Below are positions 33,452 to 43,966 of a DNA stretch of 60,218 nt, one piece after another. The stretch comes from Gemmatimonadota bacterium. Lineage in GTDB: Bacteria; JAAXHH01. Where the stretch lies: assembly GCA_009835325.1 (NCBI GenBank), contig VXWP01000030.1, positions 1 to 60,218 on the forward strand, read 5' to 3'. Position numbers and translations under genes: made by a program. The notes under the pieces were generated by a model. The model saw only the letters and a list, made by a program, of their open reading frames with translations, searched no databases and was not told where the DNA came from. How positions within the stretch are numbered: the first letter of the stretch is position 1; each line of letters starts with the position of its first letter.

Positions 33452-34262
33452 CCTTCCGGACGACCAGGAAGGCCGGCAAAGCGTGCTCCAGGTGCCGATA
33501 GACCGGATTTCGGCCAATCCCTACCAACCGAGGCAGTCCTTCGACCAGGCCAGGCTCGACGAACTGGCCCGATCCATCCTCGAAAAGGGCGTAATCCAGC
33601 CGGTTACCGTTCGCCGGAAGAACGGGCAGGATGAATACGAACTGATCGCCGGGGAACGGAGGCTGCGGGCCGCCAGGCAAACGGGCTACCAGACCATACC
33701 GGCCATCGTCATGGCGGTTTCATCTCCTGAAGAAATGATGGAACTGTCGCTGATCGAGAACATCCAGCGGGACGACCTGAACCCGATCCACGAGGCCCGG
33801 GCGTACCTCAGGCTGCAGGAAGAATGCCACCTCACCCAGGAGGAAGTCGCCACACGGGTGGGGAAGAACAGGACGACGGTGGCCAACACGCTCCGGCTGC
33901 TGAAACTGCCGGCCGAGGTCCAGAAATGCCTCCTGGCCGACGAGATCACCATGGGCCACGCGCGGGCGCTGCTCGGTCTTGAAAACCGTACGGAACAGGC
34001 CGAGTTGTGCAAGCAGGTCGTAAAGAAGGGCCTGTCGGTCCGCAAGGTGGAAGAACTGGTCAAGAAACGCTACGAGGAGAAGCGGGAAAGCGCCCCGGCG
34101 CGCAAGCCCCACGACCTCGCGGCCGCCGAGTCCATCATGCAGCGCATACTCGGCACGAAGGTGAACATCAATCGCAGGCAGCACAAGGGGAAGATCGAAA
34201 TCGAGTTCTATTCCACGGACGACCTGAACCGCATCCTCGAACTGCTGAAAGTCCGACTGTGA
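33402..34262 (+). CDS. parB: Chromosome-partitioning protein ParB
   Basis: The 286-residue protein has the ParA-contacting N-terminus (RKALGRGLEALIPD). The CTP-binding ParB/Srx domain has NPYQPRQSFD, ELIAGERRLRAARQTG and IENIQRDDLNPIHEA. It also has a helix-turn-helix (TQEEVATRVGKNRTTVANTLRLLKLP) and a C-terminal dimerisation region. It should load at parS sites near the replication origin; I could not find a convincing parS in this window. A 50-bp overlap with parA implies coupled translation. Confidence 0.94.
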   Translation: MAARKALGRGLEALIPDLPDDQEGRQSVLQVPIDRISANPYQPRQSFDQARLDELARSILEKGVIQPVTVRRKNGQDEYELIAGERRLRAARQTGYQTIPAIVMAVSSPEEMMELSLIENIQRDDLNPIHEARAYLRLQEECHLTQEEVATRVGKNRTTVANTLRLLKLPAEVQKCLLADEITMGHARALLGLENRTEQAELCKQVVKKGLSVRKVEELVKKRYEEKRESAPARKPHDLAAAESIMQRILGTKVNINRRQHKGKIEIEFYSTDDLNRILELLKVRL

Positions 34263-34323
34263 TACGCGCTTGACCCCGCACACGCCCCACGCCCGTTCAG
34301 CCCCGTTATTTTGCCGATATACG

Positions 34324-34351
34324 TTGACTTTTCGGGCCGGCGGACTATATT
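34324..34351 (+). promoter_or_regulatory. Strong sigma70-type promoter for the M23 peptidase-bactofilin genes
   Basis: TTGACT at 34324-34329 (5/6), a 16-bp spacer and TATATT at 34346-34351 (5/6) form the best promoter match found in the window. It lies about 77 bp upstream of the peptidase start and after parB, so the peptidase and bactofilin, and perhaps the atp genes behind them, start a new transcription unit here. Confidence 0.6.
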
Positions 34352-34427
34352 TATGCTGTTGCGCCGAATCCGTCGAGAGGCGTAACGGAGCAAGGGAGGT
34401 ACGCACGTATCCGGGGCGGTGTCGGCC

Positions 34428-35354
34428 ATGTTCAGAATGCACTGGATGACATTGGTTTTCGTCTCCGACCGATCGGGCCGGGCGCACGAACTGCGCATGC
34501 CGCGGTTCCTCTTCGGCGCGCTCGTCGTAGTGATCGGCCTGTGCGTACTCGCGCCCGTGGCTTTCCTGGTCCTTCCTACGGGTATAGTCGACGTTACTTT
34601 CGGCCATTCCTGGAAGGCACAGATGAAGACGGTTGAGGACAAGTCCACGGAACTGGCCCGGCAGCTGGAGGAATTGAAGGAGACCGGCAGAACCATTCGC
34701 AGGCTGGCGGGCGTCGAAGAGATGGAATCAGGATACCTGGCCCGCGTGGACGATGAAACCGGCTTTCGGTCGGTCTGGTCCGTCCTGACCGCCCGCCGGG
34801 ACGGGTTGCCCTTCCTGGCGGATGACGGCCTGCCGGAGGAGGCTGCGGTCAACCTGGCCGGTCTGGCAGGTCCGGCCACCGTTGACGGCGCGGCCGCCGC
34901 GGAAAGCGAAAGCGCGGCGCTGTTCCGGTACGTGCCGTCCATATGGCCCGTGGCGGGCTGGGTGACCCGGGAGTTTCAATCCGGGGAAGAGTCGATCGTC
35001 GCGAGGCATTTCGGCCTGGACGTCGCCGCCCGCGAAAGTACGCCGGTCGTGTCCACGGCCGACGGGATCGTGACGTTCGCGGACTGGGACCAGAACCTGG
35101 GCTGGCTGATCAAGATCGATCACGGATATGATATGTCGACGCGTTACGGTCACAACGCCCGGCTGCGCGTCGACCTCGGCCAGGCGGTCCGAAGAGGGCA
35201 GATCATCGCCCTGGTCGGGAACACGGGCCGAAGTACGGCGCCGCATCTGCATTACGAGGTCTGGAAAGACGACGTTCCCGTAGATCCCCGCGGCTACCTG
35301 CCCGAGGTCATCCACTGGGACGATCTGCTGGTGAGCCTGCGGACGGAACGCTGA
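34428..35354 (+). CDS. Membrane-anchored M23 (LytM/lysostaphin-type) metallopeptidase
   Basis: The 308-residue protein has one N-terminal membrane helix (about 26-48) and a short coiled coil (about 60-95). The peptidase domain (about 200-290) has zinc and active-site motifs ARHFGLDVAA and APHLHYEVW, so it should cut peptidoglycan cross-links in the periplasm. A GTG 9 bp upstream is an alternative start; ribosome-binding evidence does not decide. A bactofilin gene follows after 52 bp. This pairing is known from shape-control systems such as Helicobacter Csd1-CcmA and Hyphomonas LmdC-BacA, where bactofilin positions the hydrolase. Confidence 0.87.
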   Translation: MFRMHWMTLVFVSDRSGRAHELRMPRFLFGALVVVIGLCVLAPVAFLVLPTGIVDVTFGHSWKAQMKTVEDKSTELARQLEELKETGRTIRRLAGVEEMESGYLARVDDETGFRSVWSVLTARRDGLPFLADDGLPEEAAVNLAGLAGPATVDGAAAAESESAALFRYVPSIWPVAGWVTREFQSGEESIVARHFGLDVAARESTPVVSTADGIVTFADWDQNLGWLIKIDHGYDMSTRYGHNARLRVDLGQAVRRGQIIALVGNTGRSTAPHLHYEVWKDDVPVDPRGYLPEVIHWDDLLVSLRTER

Positions 35355-35406
35355 CCCGTTTGGGCCAGGCAGACCAACAGGCGCAAGACGATTCCGGGAG
35401 TGCGGT

Positions 35407-35871
35407 ATGACGATTATAGCCAAAGGCGCTGAAATGAACGGCTCGATGGACGTAGAGGGCAATGTCCGGGTAGACGGCACCGTGCACGGCGACGTGAAAG
35501 CCACCGAAGGGGTCGAGGTCGGCAAGACCGGCCGGATCGTCGGATCGACCATCGAATCCAAGACCGCGGTCATTCATGGTTACGTGGAAAGCCACCTTAT
35601 CGTTTCACAACACATTCTCCTGGGCGGCAAATCCACCCTGGTCGGCGACCTGAAGACCAAGACCCTCGTCATCGAGGAAGGAGCGGTTTTCCACGGGAAT
35701 TCGGACATGGCGGACGAACCCGTCGGATCGGACCGGGCGGACCAGGCAGGCCGCGCGAACCAGACGGACCAGGCGGACCAGGCGGACCAGAAGAACCGGA
35801 CGGATCAGTTGGACGGCGGAGACGACGCCGCATCCGGTACGTCCGGTACTCCATATTCCTACGAGCGTTGA
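35407..35871 (+). CDS. Bactofilin with repetitive C-terminal tail
   Basis: The 154-residue polymer-forming cytoskeletal protein has a right-handed beta-helix core (about 5-100) with short rungs such as MNGSMDVEGNVRVDGTVHGDV and LGGKSTLVGDLKTKTLVI. The core starts with IIAKGAEMNGS, a conserved membrane-targeting/bactofilin start. The last 50 residues are a hydrophilic Asp/Gln/Arg tail from a 9-bp repeat at 35737. Bactofilins assemble without nucleotides and recruit wall enzymes; the upstream M23 peptidase is the probable client. The AtpZ gene starts 10 bp downstream. Confidence 0.9.
   Translation: MTIIAKGAEMNGSMDVEGNVRVDGTVHGDVKATEGVEVGKTGRIVGSTIESKTAVIHGYVESHLIVSQHILLGGKSTLVGDLKTKTLVIEEGAVFHGNSDMADEPVGSDRADQAGRANQTDQADQADQKNRTDQLDGGDDAASGTSGTPYSYER
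35737..35808 (+). repeat. 9-bp tandem repeat in the bactofilin tail
   Basis: Eight consecutive 9-mers related to GCGGACCAG (four exact or one base off, the rest diverged) fill 72 bp and encode triplets such as ADQ, ANQ and TDQ. The period keeps the frame open whatever the copy number. Confidence 0.85.
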
Positions 35872-35881
35872 CTGATGGTCT

Positions 35882-36151
35882 ATGGCACGGGACACGCAGG
35901 GCAAATGGCAGTACATGAGGGAAGCCGGGGAGCTCGCCGTAATCGGCCTGACCCTGGTTTTCGCCACCGCGATCGGGTACTTCCTGGGTCACCAGGTCGA
36001 ACGGGTCTGGCCTGAGTGGAAGCCCTGGGGCGGCGTCGTCGGCGCCATGCTCGGGGTCGTGGCCGGGTTCCTGGAGATGGCGAGGACGCTGAAACGGCTG
36101 AACAGGAAGATCGAAGCGGCGGAGCGAGAGAGAGATGGCGGAAAGCACTGA
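35882..36151 (+). CDS. atpZ: AtpZ/AtpI family small membrane protein
   Basis: The 89-residue protein has two predicted helices (about 18-36 and 48-68) around a short loop with FLGHQVERVWPEWKPWG. It matches the AtpZ family of putative ATP synthase accessory proteins that sit at the front of atp operons. It may help assembly or Mg/Ca handling. It overlaps the following gene by 17 bp. Confidence 0.75.
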   Translation: MARDTQGKWQYMREAGELAVIGLTLVFATAIGYFLGHQVERVWPEWKPWGGVVGAMLGVVAGFLEMARTLKRLNRKIEAAERERDGGKH

Positions 36152-36596
36152 ACATGATGGCGAATCACTGAGGCGGTTTCTGCCCCGCGTCTACCGGATC
36201 AGCGCCGTGCTGACCATCGTCGGCACCATCGCGGCGCGGGTGGCGGGCGCGGACCTGCTTGCCGTCAATTTCTTCGTCGGGTCGATGATCGGGCTGATGA
36301 TGCTCTACGTCACGGCCTGGCTGGTCCGCCGTTTCGTGACGCCCGGCGAACAGATCAAGCGGAACCGCAACAAGCTGTTCCTGCTGCTGATGGCCAAGCT
36401 GCCGCTGCTGGGGATCGTGCTCTATTTCGTGACGTCGGGGAACTGGTTCCACCCCATCGGGTTGCTGACGGGCGTGTCCCTGATTCCCTTCACCCTGACC
36501 CTGTGTGGCCTGGTGCTGGTCATGAGACAGGGTTCATCGGATAATCGGGCAGACTGGACCGCCGTGTTGAGCAAGCCGAAGCGGTCGTACCGGTAA
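36135..36596 (+). CDS. atpI: ATP synthase subunit I-like membrane protein
   Basis: The 153-residue protein has four helices (about 20-38, 43-65, 80-100 and 104-128) and no catalytic motif. Position directly before the a-subunit gene and topology fit the AtpI/ATP synthase I chain family, which aids assembly of the c-ring. Sequence identity to characterised AtpI cannot be judged here, so the symbol rests partly on context. Confidence 0.65.
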   Translation: MAESTEHDGESLRRFLPRVYRISAVLTIVGTIAARVAGADLLAVNFFVGSMIGLMMLYVTAWLVRRFVTPGEQIKRNRNKLFLLLMAKLPLLGIVLYFVTSGNWFHPIGLLTGVSLIPFTLTLCGLVLVMRQGSSDNRADWTAVLSKPKRSYR

Positions 36597-36608
36597 GGAG
36601 GTTGTCCT

Positions 36609-37421
36609 TTGACTGGTCCGTGGTCGAGTGTCCTCTCTCTGGAGATGGCGTCCGAGGGAGGAAGCGGTGAAGCGCACTACTCGATTCTACATGGGTTATT
36701 CTACCTGCTGGGCCCGCTGGCCGATTGGATCCCCCAACCCGTCAGGCAGCCGGATCTCCTGCTGAACACCCTGCTCGTCTTCGTAATTGTCATCGTTCTC
36801 GTAACCATCGCGGTAAGATCGTTCAAGCGCATACCCGAAGGCTCGGTCCAGACGCTATTCGAGATGGCCGTCGAGGGACTGACCGGGTTCTTCCTCAACA
36901 TCGTCGGGGAGCGCGGCCGGAAGTACATACCCTTTTTCGCCTCCTTCTTCATCTACATCTGGTTCATGAACATGCTGGGCGTCATACCCGGCATGCAGTC
37001 GCCTACCGCCGATCTGAACACCACGCTCGGATTCGCCCTGATTTCCATCGTCTCAGCCCATCTCATCGGCCTGCGCGAGATCGGGCTCAAAGCCTATCTC
37101 TGGCATTTCTGGGGCGAGCCCAAGTGGATGGGCGTACTCATGTGCCCGCTTCATATCGTGGGCGAGTTCGCCAAGGTCATCTCCCTGTCGATCCGCCTCT
37201 TCGGCAACGTGTTCGGAGAAGAGATGATCGTACTGGTGCTGCTGGGCCTGTCCCCGGTGTTTCTTATCGGCGCCCTCGAGGTGCCCTTCGTGCCGATGCA
37301 GGTTCCGATGTTGATGTTCGGCGTGTTTTCCGGGACGGTCCAGGCGATGATCTTCTCGGTGCTGAGCGCGGTGTACGTGGCCCAGTTCCTGGATCACGAC
37401 CACGGGGAGGAAGACCACTGA
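36609..37421 (+). CDS. atpB: F0F1 ATP synthase subunit a
   Basis: The 270-residue stator membrane subunit carries the proton half-channels. The essential arginine lies in the SLSIRLFGNVFGEEM helix, and the C-terminal helix has the usual polar residues (SAVYVAQFLDHDH). Start is TTG at 36609 with AAGGAGG 6 bases upstream. It is the first structural gene of the operon and is followed by an AT-rich leader before atpE. Confidence 0.94.
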   Translation: MTGPWSSVLSLEMASEGGSGEAHYSILHGLFYLLGPLADWIPQPVRQPDLLLNTLLVFVIVIVLVTIAVRSFKRIPEGSVQTLFEMAVEGLTGFFLNIVGERGRKYIPFFASFFIYIWFMNMLGVIPGMQSPTADLNTTLGFALISIVSAHLIGLREIGLKAYLWHFWGEPKWMGVLMCPLHIVGEFAKVISLSIRLFGNVFGEEMIVLVLLGLSPVFLIGALEVPFVPMQVPMLMFGVFSGTVQAMIFSVLSAVYVAQFLDHDHGEEDH

Positions 37422-37490
37422 TTCAGAGATTTTGATATAGATGTTTGATTTTGTTGTAGTTCATTCTCCATTCCGAAAGGAGCTCGCTTC
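37422..37490 (+). promoter_or_regulatory. AT-rich translation-initiation leader of atpE
   Basis: This 69-bp spacer holds a U-rich stretch (37427-37470, far more AT-rich than the flanking genes) and then AAAGGAG 8 bases before the ATG. In E. coli a similar U-rich leader raises translation of the c subunit, needed in many copies per complex. The same role here is inference. Confidence 0.5.
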
Positions 37491-37763
37491 ATGCTGTACT
37501 ACATGGGTTTAGGACTTGGCGTGGCGCTGGCCGTTTCCGTTGCGGCCATCGGCTCGGGTGTCGGTCAGGGGATCGCAACCGGTCTGGCCTGTCAGGGCAT
37601 TTCCCGTCAACCCGAATCCGCCGGCCGTATCCAGCTGGTGTTGATCATCGGCCTGGCGTTCATGGAATCGCTGGCGATCTACGGCCTGCTGGTGTTCTTC
37701 ATGCTCCAGGGCCAGTTGCCGTCCTTCGAACAGGTCATGGAACTGAGCCGCCTCGCCCAGTAG
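37491..37763 (+). CDS. atpE: F0F1 ATP synthase subunit c
   Basis: The 90-residue hairpin protein forms the rotor ring. Helix 1 carries [11 protein letters not shown] (Q26), the loop is RQPE and helix 2 carries the ion-binding glutamate E59 in [11 protein letters not shown], with S60 and Y64 nearby. Q, E-S and Y together are also part of the sodium-binding pattern, but the following Thr is Leu, so proton use is more probable. Confidence 0.95.
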   Translation: MLYYMGLGLGVALAVSVAAIGSGVGQGIATGLACQGISRQPESAGRIQLVLIIGLAFMESLAIYGLLVFFMLQGQLPSFEQVMELSRLAQ

Positions 37764-37846
37764 CAGTCAAGCGGCTTGCGGCGCGCGCCTGTCCGGAGTG
37801 TCAGGAGGTCCGGGGCGTGCCGCCGGCGTTCGAAGGAGCATAGCGC

Positions 37847-38353
37847 GTGTTAGATATATTGCACGATCTTGGCATTGACCTGAGCACCCTGATCATCCAG
37901 ATGATCGGGTTCGCCGTCCTGTTCTTCGTCCTGAGGAAGTATGTCTTCGGCATCATCGCCCAGGCCATCGAAGACAGGAAACGGGATATCCGCGACCGCA
38001 TGGAGGGACTGGACGCGGACCGGGCGGAACTGGACCGCCTGCACGAGGAAGCCAGGCGGCGGCTCGAGGACATCGAGACCGAGGCCCGCGAGAAGATGCA
38101 GGCCGCGGTCGACCAGGCCAACGAGGAACGGGGCCGGATCCTCGAGCATACCCAGCAGGAAGCGGAGCGCGAGCTCGAGAAGGCGCGCAACACGATCCGG
38201 CGCGAGAAGGAATCCGCCGTGGCCGAACTGCGCGCACAGGTAGGCGATCTGGCGGTGGAAATCGCGGGCAGGATCCTGAACAGTACCCTGGACGCGACGG
38301 AACACCGGAAGGTCGTGGACGAGTTCATCGCTCAGATGCCTTCAAAGGAATAA
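37847..38353 (+). CDS. atpF: F0F1 ATP synthase subunit b
   Basis: The 168-residue peripheral-stalk subunit has one N-terminal helix (about 14-32, LIIQMIGFAVLFFVLRKYVF) followed by a long charged coiled coil (40-150). The start is GTG at 37847, with AAGGAG about 11 bases upstream. It dimerises and ties F1 to subunit a. Only one b-type gene is present in the operon. Confidence 0.93.
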   Translation: MLDILHDLGIDLSTLIIQMIGFAVLFFVLRKYVFGIIAQAIEDRKRDIRDRMEGLDADRAELDRLHEEARRRLEDIETEAREKMQAAVDQANEERGRILEHTQQEAERELEKARNTIRREKESAVAELRAQVGDLAVEIAGRILNSTLDATEHRKVVDEFIAQMPSKE

Positions 38354-38360
38354 GGGACCG

Positions 38361-38903
38361 ATGGCCAGCAAGTCAGACATCGCATACCGCTACGCCGGGG
38401 CGTGGCTGGAAGCCGCGGCGGAAACGAACACCCTGGACACGGTGCGCGGGGAAATCACGGCTTTCGAGCAGTTGTGCCGGGACTCGCAACCCTTCGTGGA
38501 CTTTATCACGGACAAAGTCATTCCCGCTGACGTAAAGCAACGCATGCTGGGTGAGATCTTCGAAGGCAAGGTCCAGGACATCACCCTCAATTTCCTCTAT
38601 CTGCTGGCTTCCAGGCGGCGGGCGCGCAACCTGCCGGAGATCCTGGACGCCTGCCGCACGATCCTGGACGAATGGGACGGCATCGTAAACGCGGACGTCG
38701 CGAGCGCGGTGGCGCTGACCGACGGGCAGGAAGACGACTTGAAAACCAGACTGGAAGCGCAGACCGGAAAAAGCGTTCGTATGCGGACCACGGTAGACGA
38801 AGACTTGATCGGTGGATTCGTGGTGCGCGTGGGCGACCTGGTTTTCGACAGCAGCCTGGCGACCCAGCTCCAGCAGGTCCGGCAGGCGCTTGTTCGTAAA
38901 TGA
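38361..38903 (+). CDS. atpH: F0F1 ATP synthase subunit delta
   Basis: The 180-residue stalk subunit caps the alpha3beta3 hexamer. It has the all-helical N-terminal domain beginning IAYRYAGAWLEAAAE and the C-terminal signature LGEIFEGKVQDITLNFLYLLASRRR, then DEDLIGGFVVRVGDLVFDSSL. It begins 7 bp after atpF. Confidence 0.93.
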   Translation: MASKSDIAYRYAGAWLEAAAETNTLDTVRGEITAFEQLCRDSQPFVDFITDKVIPADVKQRMLGEIFEGKVQDITLNFLYLLASRRRARNLPEILDACRTILDEWDGIVNADVASAVALTDGQEDDLKTRLEAQTGKSVRMRTTVDEDLIGGFVVRVGDLVFDSSLATQLQQVRQALVRK

Positions 38904-38921
38904 CCTTCGATGGAGAAGACA

Positions 38922-40454
38922 ATGGCGTTTGATGAAATTGCAATTCGTGCGGACGAGGTCTCCGAACTCCTCAAGCAGCAGGTGCTTGACTACAAGAGAG
39001 AGGTCGACATCTACGAAACGGGTACCGCGCTCCAGGTGGGCGACGGGATTGCCCGCGTGCAGGGCCTCTCCAACGTGATGGCGAACGAGTTGGTCGAATT
39101 TCCCAACGACGTGGTGGGCATGGTGCTGAATCTGGAAGAGGACAACGTCGGGTGCATCCTCTTCGGGGACGACCAGCTGATCAAGGAGGGCGATCCGGTC
39201 AAGCGTACGGGGCGGATCGTCGAGTGCGCCGTGGGCGACGGCCTGCTGGGCCGCGTGGTGGATTCCCTGGGCCGGCCGATAGACGGGAAGGGACCTGTCG
39301 TAGACGCGGATTCCCGCCCGATCGAGACGAAGGCCCCCGGCGTGGTGCAGCGCCAGCCCGTGAACGAACCCATGTATACCGGCCTGAAGGTGATCGACAG
39401 TATGTTCCCCATCGGAAGGGGGCAGCGCGAGTTGATCATCGGCGACCGGCAGACGGGCAAGACGGCCGTGGCCCTGGACGCGATCATCAACCAGAAGGGC
39501 CAGGACGTGGTCTGCATCTACGTCGCCGTCGGCCAGAAGGGATCCACGATCGCCAAGACGGTCGCGACCCTGGAGGAACACGGCGCCATGGAGTACACCA
39601 CCGTGGTCGTGGCCTCGGCCAGCACGCCGGCGCCCATGCAGTTCCTGGCGCCCTACGGCGGCGCGACCATGGGCGAGCACTACCGCGACAACGGCAAGCA
39701 CGCCCTCGTCATCTACGACGATCTGACCAAGCACGCGGTGGCCTACCGGCAACTGTCGCTGAACCTGCGGCGGCCGCCGGGCCGGGAAGCCTATCCGGGG
39801 GACGTGTTCTACCTCCACTCCCGGCTCCTGGAGCGGGCGGCCAAGATGAGCGACGAATACGGATCCGGATCGCTGACCGCGTTGCCCGTCATCGAGACCC
39901 AGTTCGGCGACGTGTCGACCTACATTCCGACCAACGTGATTTCCATTACCGACGGACAGATCTTCCTGGAGTCGAACCTGTTCTTCGCCGGTCAGCGACC
40001 GGCCGTGAACGTGGGCCTGTCTGTCTCCCGCGTGGGCGGCGCCGCGCAGATCAAGGCGATGAAATCGCGCCAGGTCGCCGGATTGCTGAGAACCTCGCTG
40101 GCCCGGTACCGCGAGCTGGAGGCCTTCGCCCGGTTCGGCACGTCGGGGCTGGACCAGACGACGCAGCGGGAGCTTCACCTGGGCGAGCGGCTGGTCGAGC
40201 TGCTCAAGCAGCCCCAGTACCGGCCCATGGCGGTCGAGGAACAGATCCTCTCGCTCTACGTGGGTGTCAACGGGCTGTTGAACGACCTCGAGGTGGGCGA
40301 CGTGCAGCCCTTCGTGGCGGCCTTCCTCCAGCACATGGAGACGCACCATTCGGACGTGGGCCGCGAGATCCGGGAGACCAAGGAACTGAGCGAAGACATC
40401 GAGCAGCGCATCCGGGACGCCGTCGAGGAATTCAGCAAGACGTACAACGCGTAG
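38922..40454 (+). CDS. atpA: F0F1 ATP synthase subunit alpha
   Basis: The 510-residue non-catalytic nucleotide-binding subunit has P-loop [15 protein letters not shown], the family signature region [22 protein letters not shown] and the arginine finger in [10 protein letters not shown]. The ATG at 38922 is preferred to one at 38910 because GGAG lies about 7 bases upstream and it gives the usual [14 protein letters not shown] start. Confidence 0.96.
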   Translation: MAFDEIAIRADEVSELLKQQVLDYKREVDIYETGTALQVGDGIARVQGLSNVMANELVEFPNDVVGMVLNLEEDNVGCILFGDDQLIKEGDPVKRTGRIVECAVGDGLLGRVVDSLGRPIDGKGPVVDADSRPIETKAPGVVQRQPVNEPMYTGLKVIDSMFPIGRGQRELIIGDRQTGKTAVALDAIINQKGQDVVCIYVAVGQKGSTIAKTVATLEEHGAMEYTTVVVASASTPAPMQFLAPYGGATMGEHYRDNGKHALVIYDDLTKHAVAYRQLSLNLRRPPGREAYPGDVFYLHSRLLERAAKMSDEYGSGSLTALPVIETQFGDVSTYIPTNVISITDGQIFLESNLFFAGQRPAVNVGLSVSRVGGAAQIKAMKSRQVAGLLRTSLARYRELEAFARFGTSGLDQTTQRELHLGERLVELLKQPQYRPMAVEEQILSLYVGVNGLLNDLEVGDVQPFVAAFLQHMETHHSDVGREIRETKELSEDIEQRIRDAVEEFSKTYNA

Positions 40455-40464
40455 AAAGGGCAAC

Positions 40465-41319
40465 ATGCCGTCACTCCGCGAAATCAGGCGACGCATCGCG
40501 AGTACGAAGGACATCCAGAAGATCACGCGGGCCATGCAGACGGTGGCCGGCGTCCGCCTGCGCCGGGCGCAAAGCCGGTTGTTCGCCGCCCGTCCCTACG
40601 CCCGCAAGCTGGACGGGATGATGAAGCACCTGGCGGCGCAGACGGCCGACGAGCGGCATCCGCTCATGACTCCCCGCGAGGTGAAGGCCTCCGCGCTGAT
40701 CGTCGTGACGGCCGACCGCGGATTCTGCGGAGGGTTCAACTCGAACGTCGTGCGCCGCGCCCTGGAAAGCGTCCGAGAGGGTTCGCCGACCCCCGCGTTG
40801 TTCTGCGTGGGTCGCAAGGGTTCGGATACGCTCTCCCGCCAGCGGCTGGAGATCCTGTCCCGCCATACCAACGTGTTCCAGGCGCTGGAATACGCCCAGG
40901 CCGGCGAGATCGCCGACGAGGTGACCAGGCTTTTCAACAGTGGCAAGATCGACCGGGTGGACATGCTCTACAACGAGTTCAAGTCCGCCGGGCAGCAGAG
41001 CCTCGTGACCGAGCAACTGCTCCCCGTGCCGCCCATGGCGGTGGAGGACGATCCGGGGTTCACCGGCTACGTGTACGAGCCGTCGCAGCCCCTGCTCCTG
41101 AACGACCTGCTGCCGCAGCATCTCCGCTTCCAGCTGTGGCGCGTGCTGCTCGAATCCAACACGGCGGAGGAAGCCGCCCGCATGATGGCCATGGACAACG
41201 CCACACGAAACGCGAGCGACCTGATCGACGATCTGACCCTGACGGCCAACAAGATCCGCCAGGAAACCATTACATCCGAACTGATGGACATCGTGGGCGG
41301 CGCCGAAGCACTGAAGTAA
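40465..41319 (+). CDS. atpG: F0F1 ATP synthase subunit gamma
   Basis: The 284-residue central shaft has the N-terminal helix REIRRRIASTKDIQKITRAMQ, the ADRGFCGGFNSN block and the C-terminal MMAMDNATRNASDLIDDLTLTANKIRQ helix that sits in the hexamer. Order and spacing in the operon are standard. Confidence 0.95.
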   Translation: MPSLREIRRRIASTKDIQKITRAMQTVAGVRLRRAQSRLFAARPYARKLDGMMKHLAAQTADERHPLMTPREVKASALIVVTADRGFCGGFNSNVVRRALESVREGSPTPALFCVGRKGSDTLSRQRLEILSRHTNVFQALEYAQAGEIADEVTRLFNSGKIDRVDMLYNEFKSAGQQSLVTEQLLPVPPMAVEDDPGFTGYVYEPSQPLLLNDLLPQHLRFQLWRVLLESNTAEEAARMMAMDNATRNASDLIDDLTLTANKIRQETITSELMDIVGGAEALK

Positions 41320-41341
41320 CGCCAGGACGGCCGTCCGTTGA

Positions 41342-42757
<1,416 letters not shown>

Positions 42758-42760
42758 ATC

Positions 42761-43162
42761 ATGGCAGGCGAATTCCCCCTGGTCATCGTAACGCCTTCGA
42801 GCATGGCCTTCGAAGGCGAGGCGCGCAGCGTGCTCGCCCCCGGTACGGACGGCTATTTCGAGGTGCTGATCGGCCACGTGCCCATGCTCACCTCGCTGCG
42901 GCCGGGTCTCCTGACCATCCGGAACGACGAGGGCCGCAAGGTGTACACCGTGTCCGGCGGATTCGTCGAAGTGCTTCGTGCCCAGGTGACGGTCCTTGCT
43001 GAGACCATCGAAGAGGTCGGCGCCATCGACGTCGAAAGGGCGAAGCAGGCCGAGGAACGGGCGCGCCAGCGCCTGGGATCGGGCGAAGAAGACGTCGACG
43101 TCGGCCGGGCCAGGGCTTCGCTGGACCGGGCGCTCAACCGCATCAAGGCGACCCAGCAGTAA
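42761..43162 (+). CDS. atpC: F0F1 ATP synthase subunit epsilon
   Basis: The 133-residue subunit contacts the c-ring and can inhibit hydrolysis. The beta-sandwich (about 1-88, with APGTDGYFEVLIGHVPMLTSLRPG) and the C-terminal two-helix domain (ERAKQAEERARQRL through SLDRALNRIKATQ) are complete. It is the last gene of the operon. Confidence 0.94.
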   Translation: MAGEFPLVIVTPSSMAFEGEARSVLAPGTDGYFEVLIGHVPMLTSLRPGLLTIRNDEGRKVYTVSGGFVEVLRAQVTVLAETIEEVGAIDVERAKQAEERARQRLGSGEEDVDVGRARASLDRALNRIKATQQ

Positions 43163-43331
43163 TCCTCCCGCTGCTATCGACGATTATACCTGGCTGGTGA
43201 AGCGGAACTTATAGCCGCTAATTTCGTTGTATAGACCATAGTCTCCCCTATCAGACGAGTTTTCCTGGACGATTCGATTCTACGACTTCTTTCAGGAATA
43301 CTCTAACACAGTCACCCAGAGGAAACCAGCA

Positions 43332-43949
43332 ATGAAACGCTTTAAATTGCTGTTTACACGCTATGTCGCCATTCTGATCGTGGCGACCCTGGCGGCATGC
43401 GGGAAGGACAGTCCCACGGAGCCGGACCGGATTTCTTCAAGCATCACCCTCTCTTCGCGTTCCGTGATTATCACCGCGATAGGACAGACGTTGCAGATCA
43501 ACGCAACGGTACTGGATCAGGACAACAACGTCCTGACAGGCGCGACCGTTGCCTGGTCCAGCAGTAATCCGGCCGTCGCCTCGGTCAGCAGCAGCGGTCT
43601 CGTGACGGTGTTGTCGGGCGGCATCGCCCGGATCAGTGCCACATCCGGCGGCGTATCCGCCGTTGCGAGTGTACAGGTCTCGCAGGCAGTGATCAGTGTA
43701 GCCATCGCCCCGACTTCCGTCACGCTGGCTCTATTGGGTGAGAGCGTCCAGCTCGAGGCCGAGGCGTACGACAGTGGGAACGCGCCTATCCCCGTCGCGT
43801 CCTTTACCTGGTCGAGCAGTAATCCGACCGTCGCCACGGTCAGCTCGACCGGACTCGTGACGGCTGTGTCGAACGGCACCACGCGGATTACCGCCGAATC
43901 GCAATCCGTAACCTCGAGTATCGAAGTCGTCGTGGAGATACCTGACTAG
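43332..43949 (+). CDS. Lipoprotein with two bacterial Ig-like (BIG2) domains
   Basis: The 205-residue protein has a lipoprotein signal (lipobox LAAC at residues about 19-22) and a short linker. Two group-2 Ig-like domains follow (about 37-115 and 120-203), each with WSSSNPxVAxVSSxGLVT. The two copies are close relatives and probably arose by internal duplication. Such domains act in surface adhesion or as spacers; there is no other domain to show a target. It is preceded by a 169-bp gap with an AT-rich stretch and no clear promoter. Confidence 0.8.
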   Translation: MKRFKLLFTRYVAILIVATLAACGKDSPTEPDRISSSITLSSRSVIITAIGQTLQINATVLDQDNNVLTGATVAWSSSNPAVASVSSSGLVTVLSGGIARISATSGGVSAVASVQVSQAVISVAIAPTSVTLALLGESVQLEAEAYDSGNAPIPVASFTWSSSNPTVATVSSTGLVTAVSNGTTRITAESQSVTSSIEVVVEIPD

Positions 43950-43966
43950 GACCGTGAAGCTTGCGA

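Noticed and set aside
32648-35880. parS site near parAB
   Set aside because: I looked for the TGTTTCACGTGAAACA consensus and found only isolated half-like strings (for example GTTTCACA near 35604), none with both arms.
43201-43219. Terminator after atpC (AGCGG...CCGCT)
   Set aside because: The stem is only 5 bp with a 9-nt loop and no T-run follows; too weak to call.
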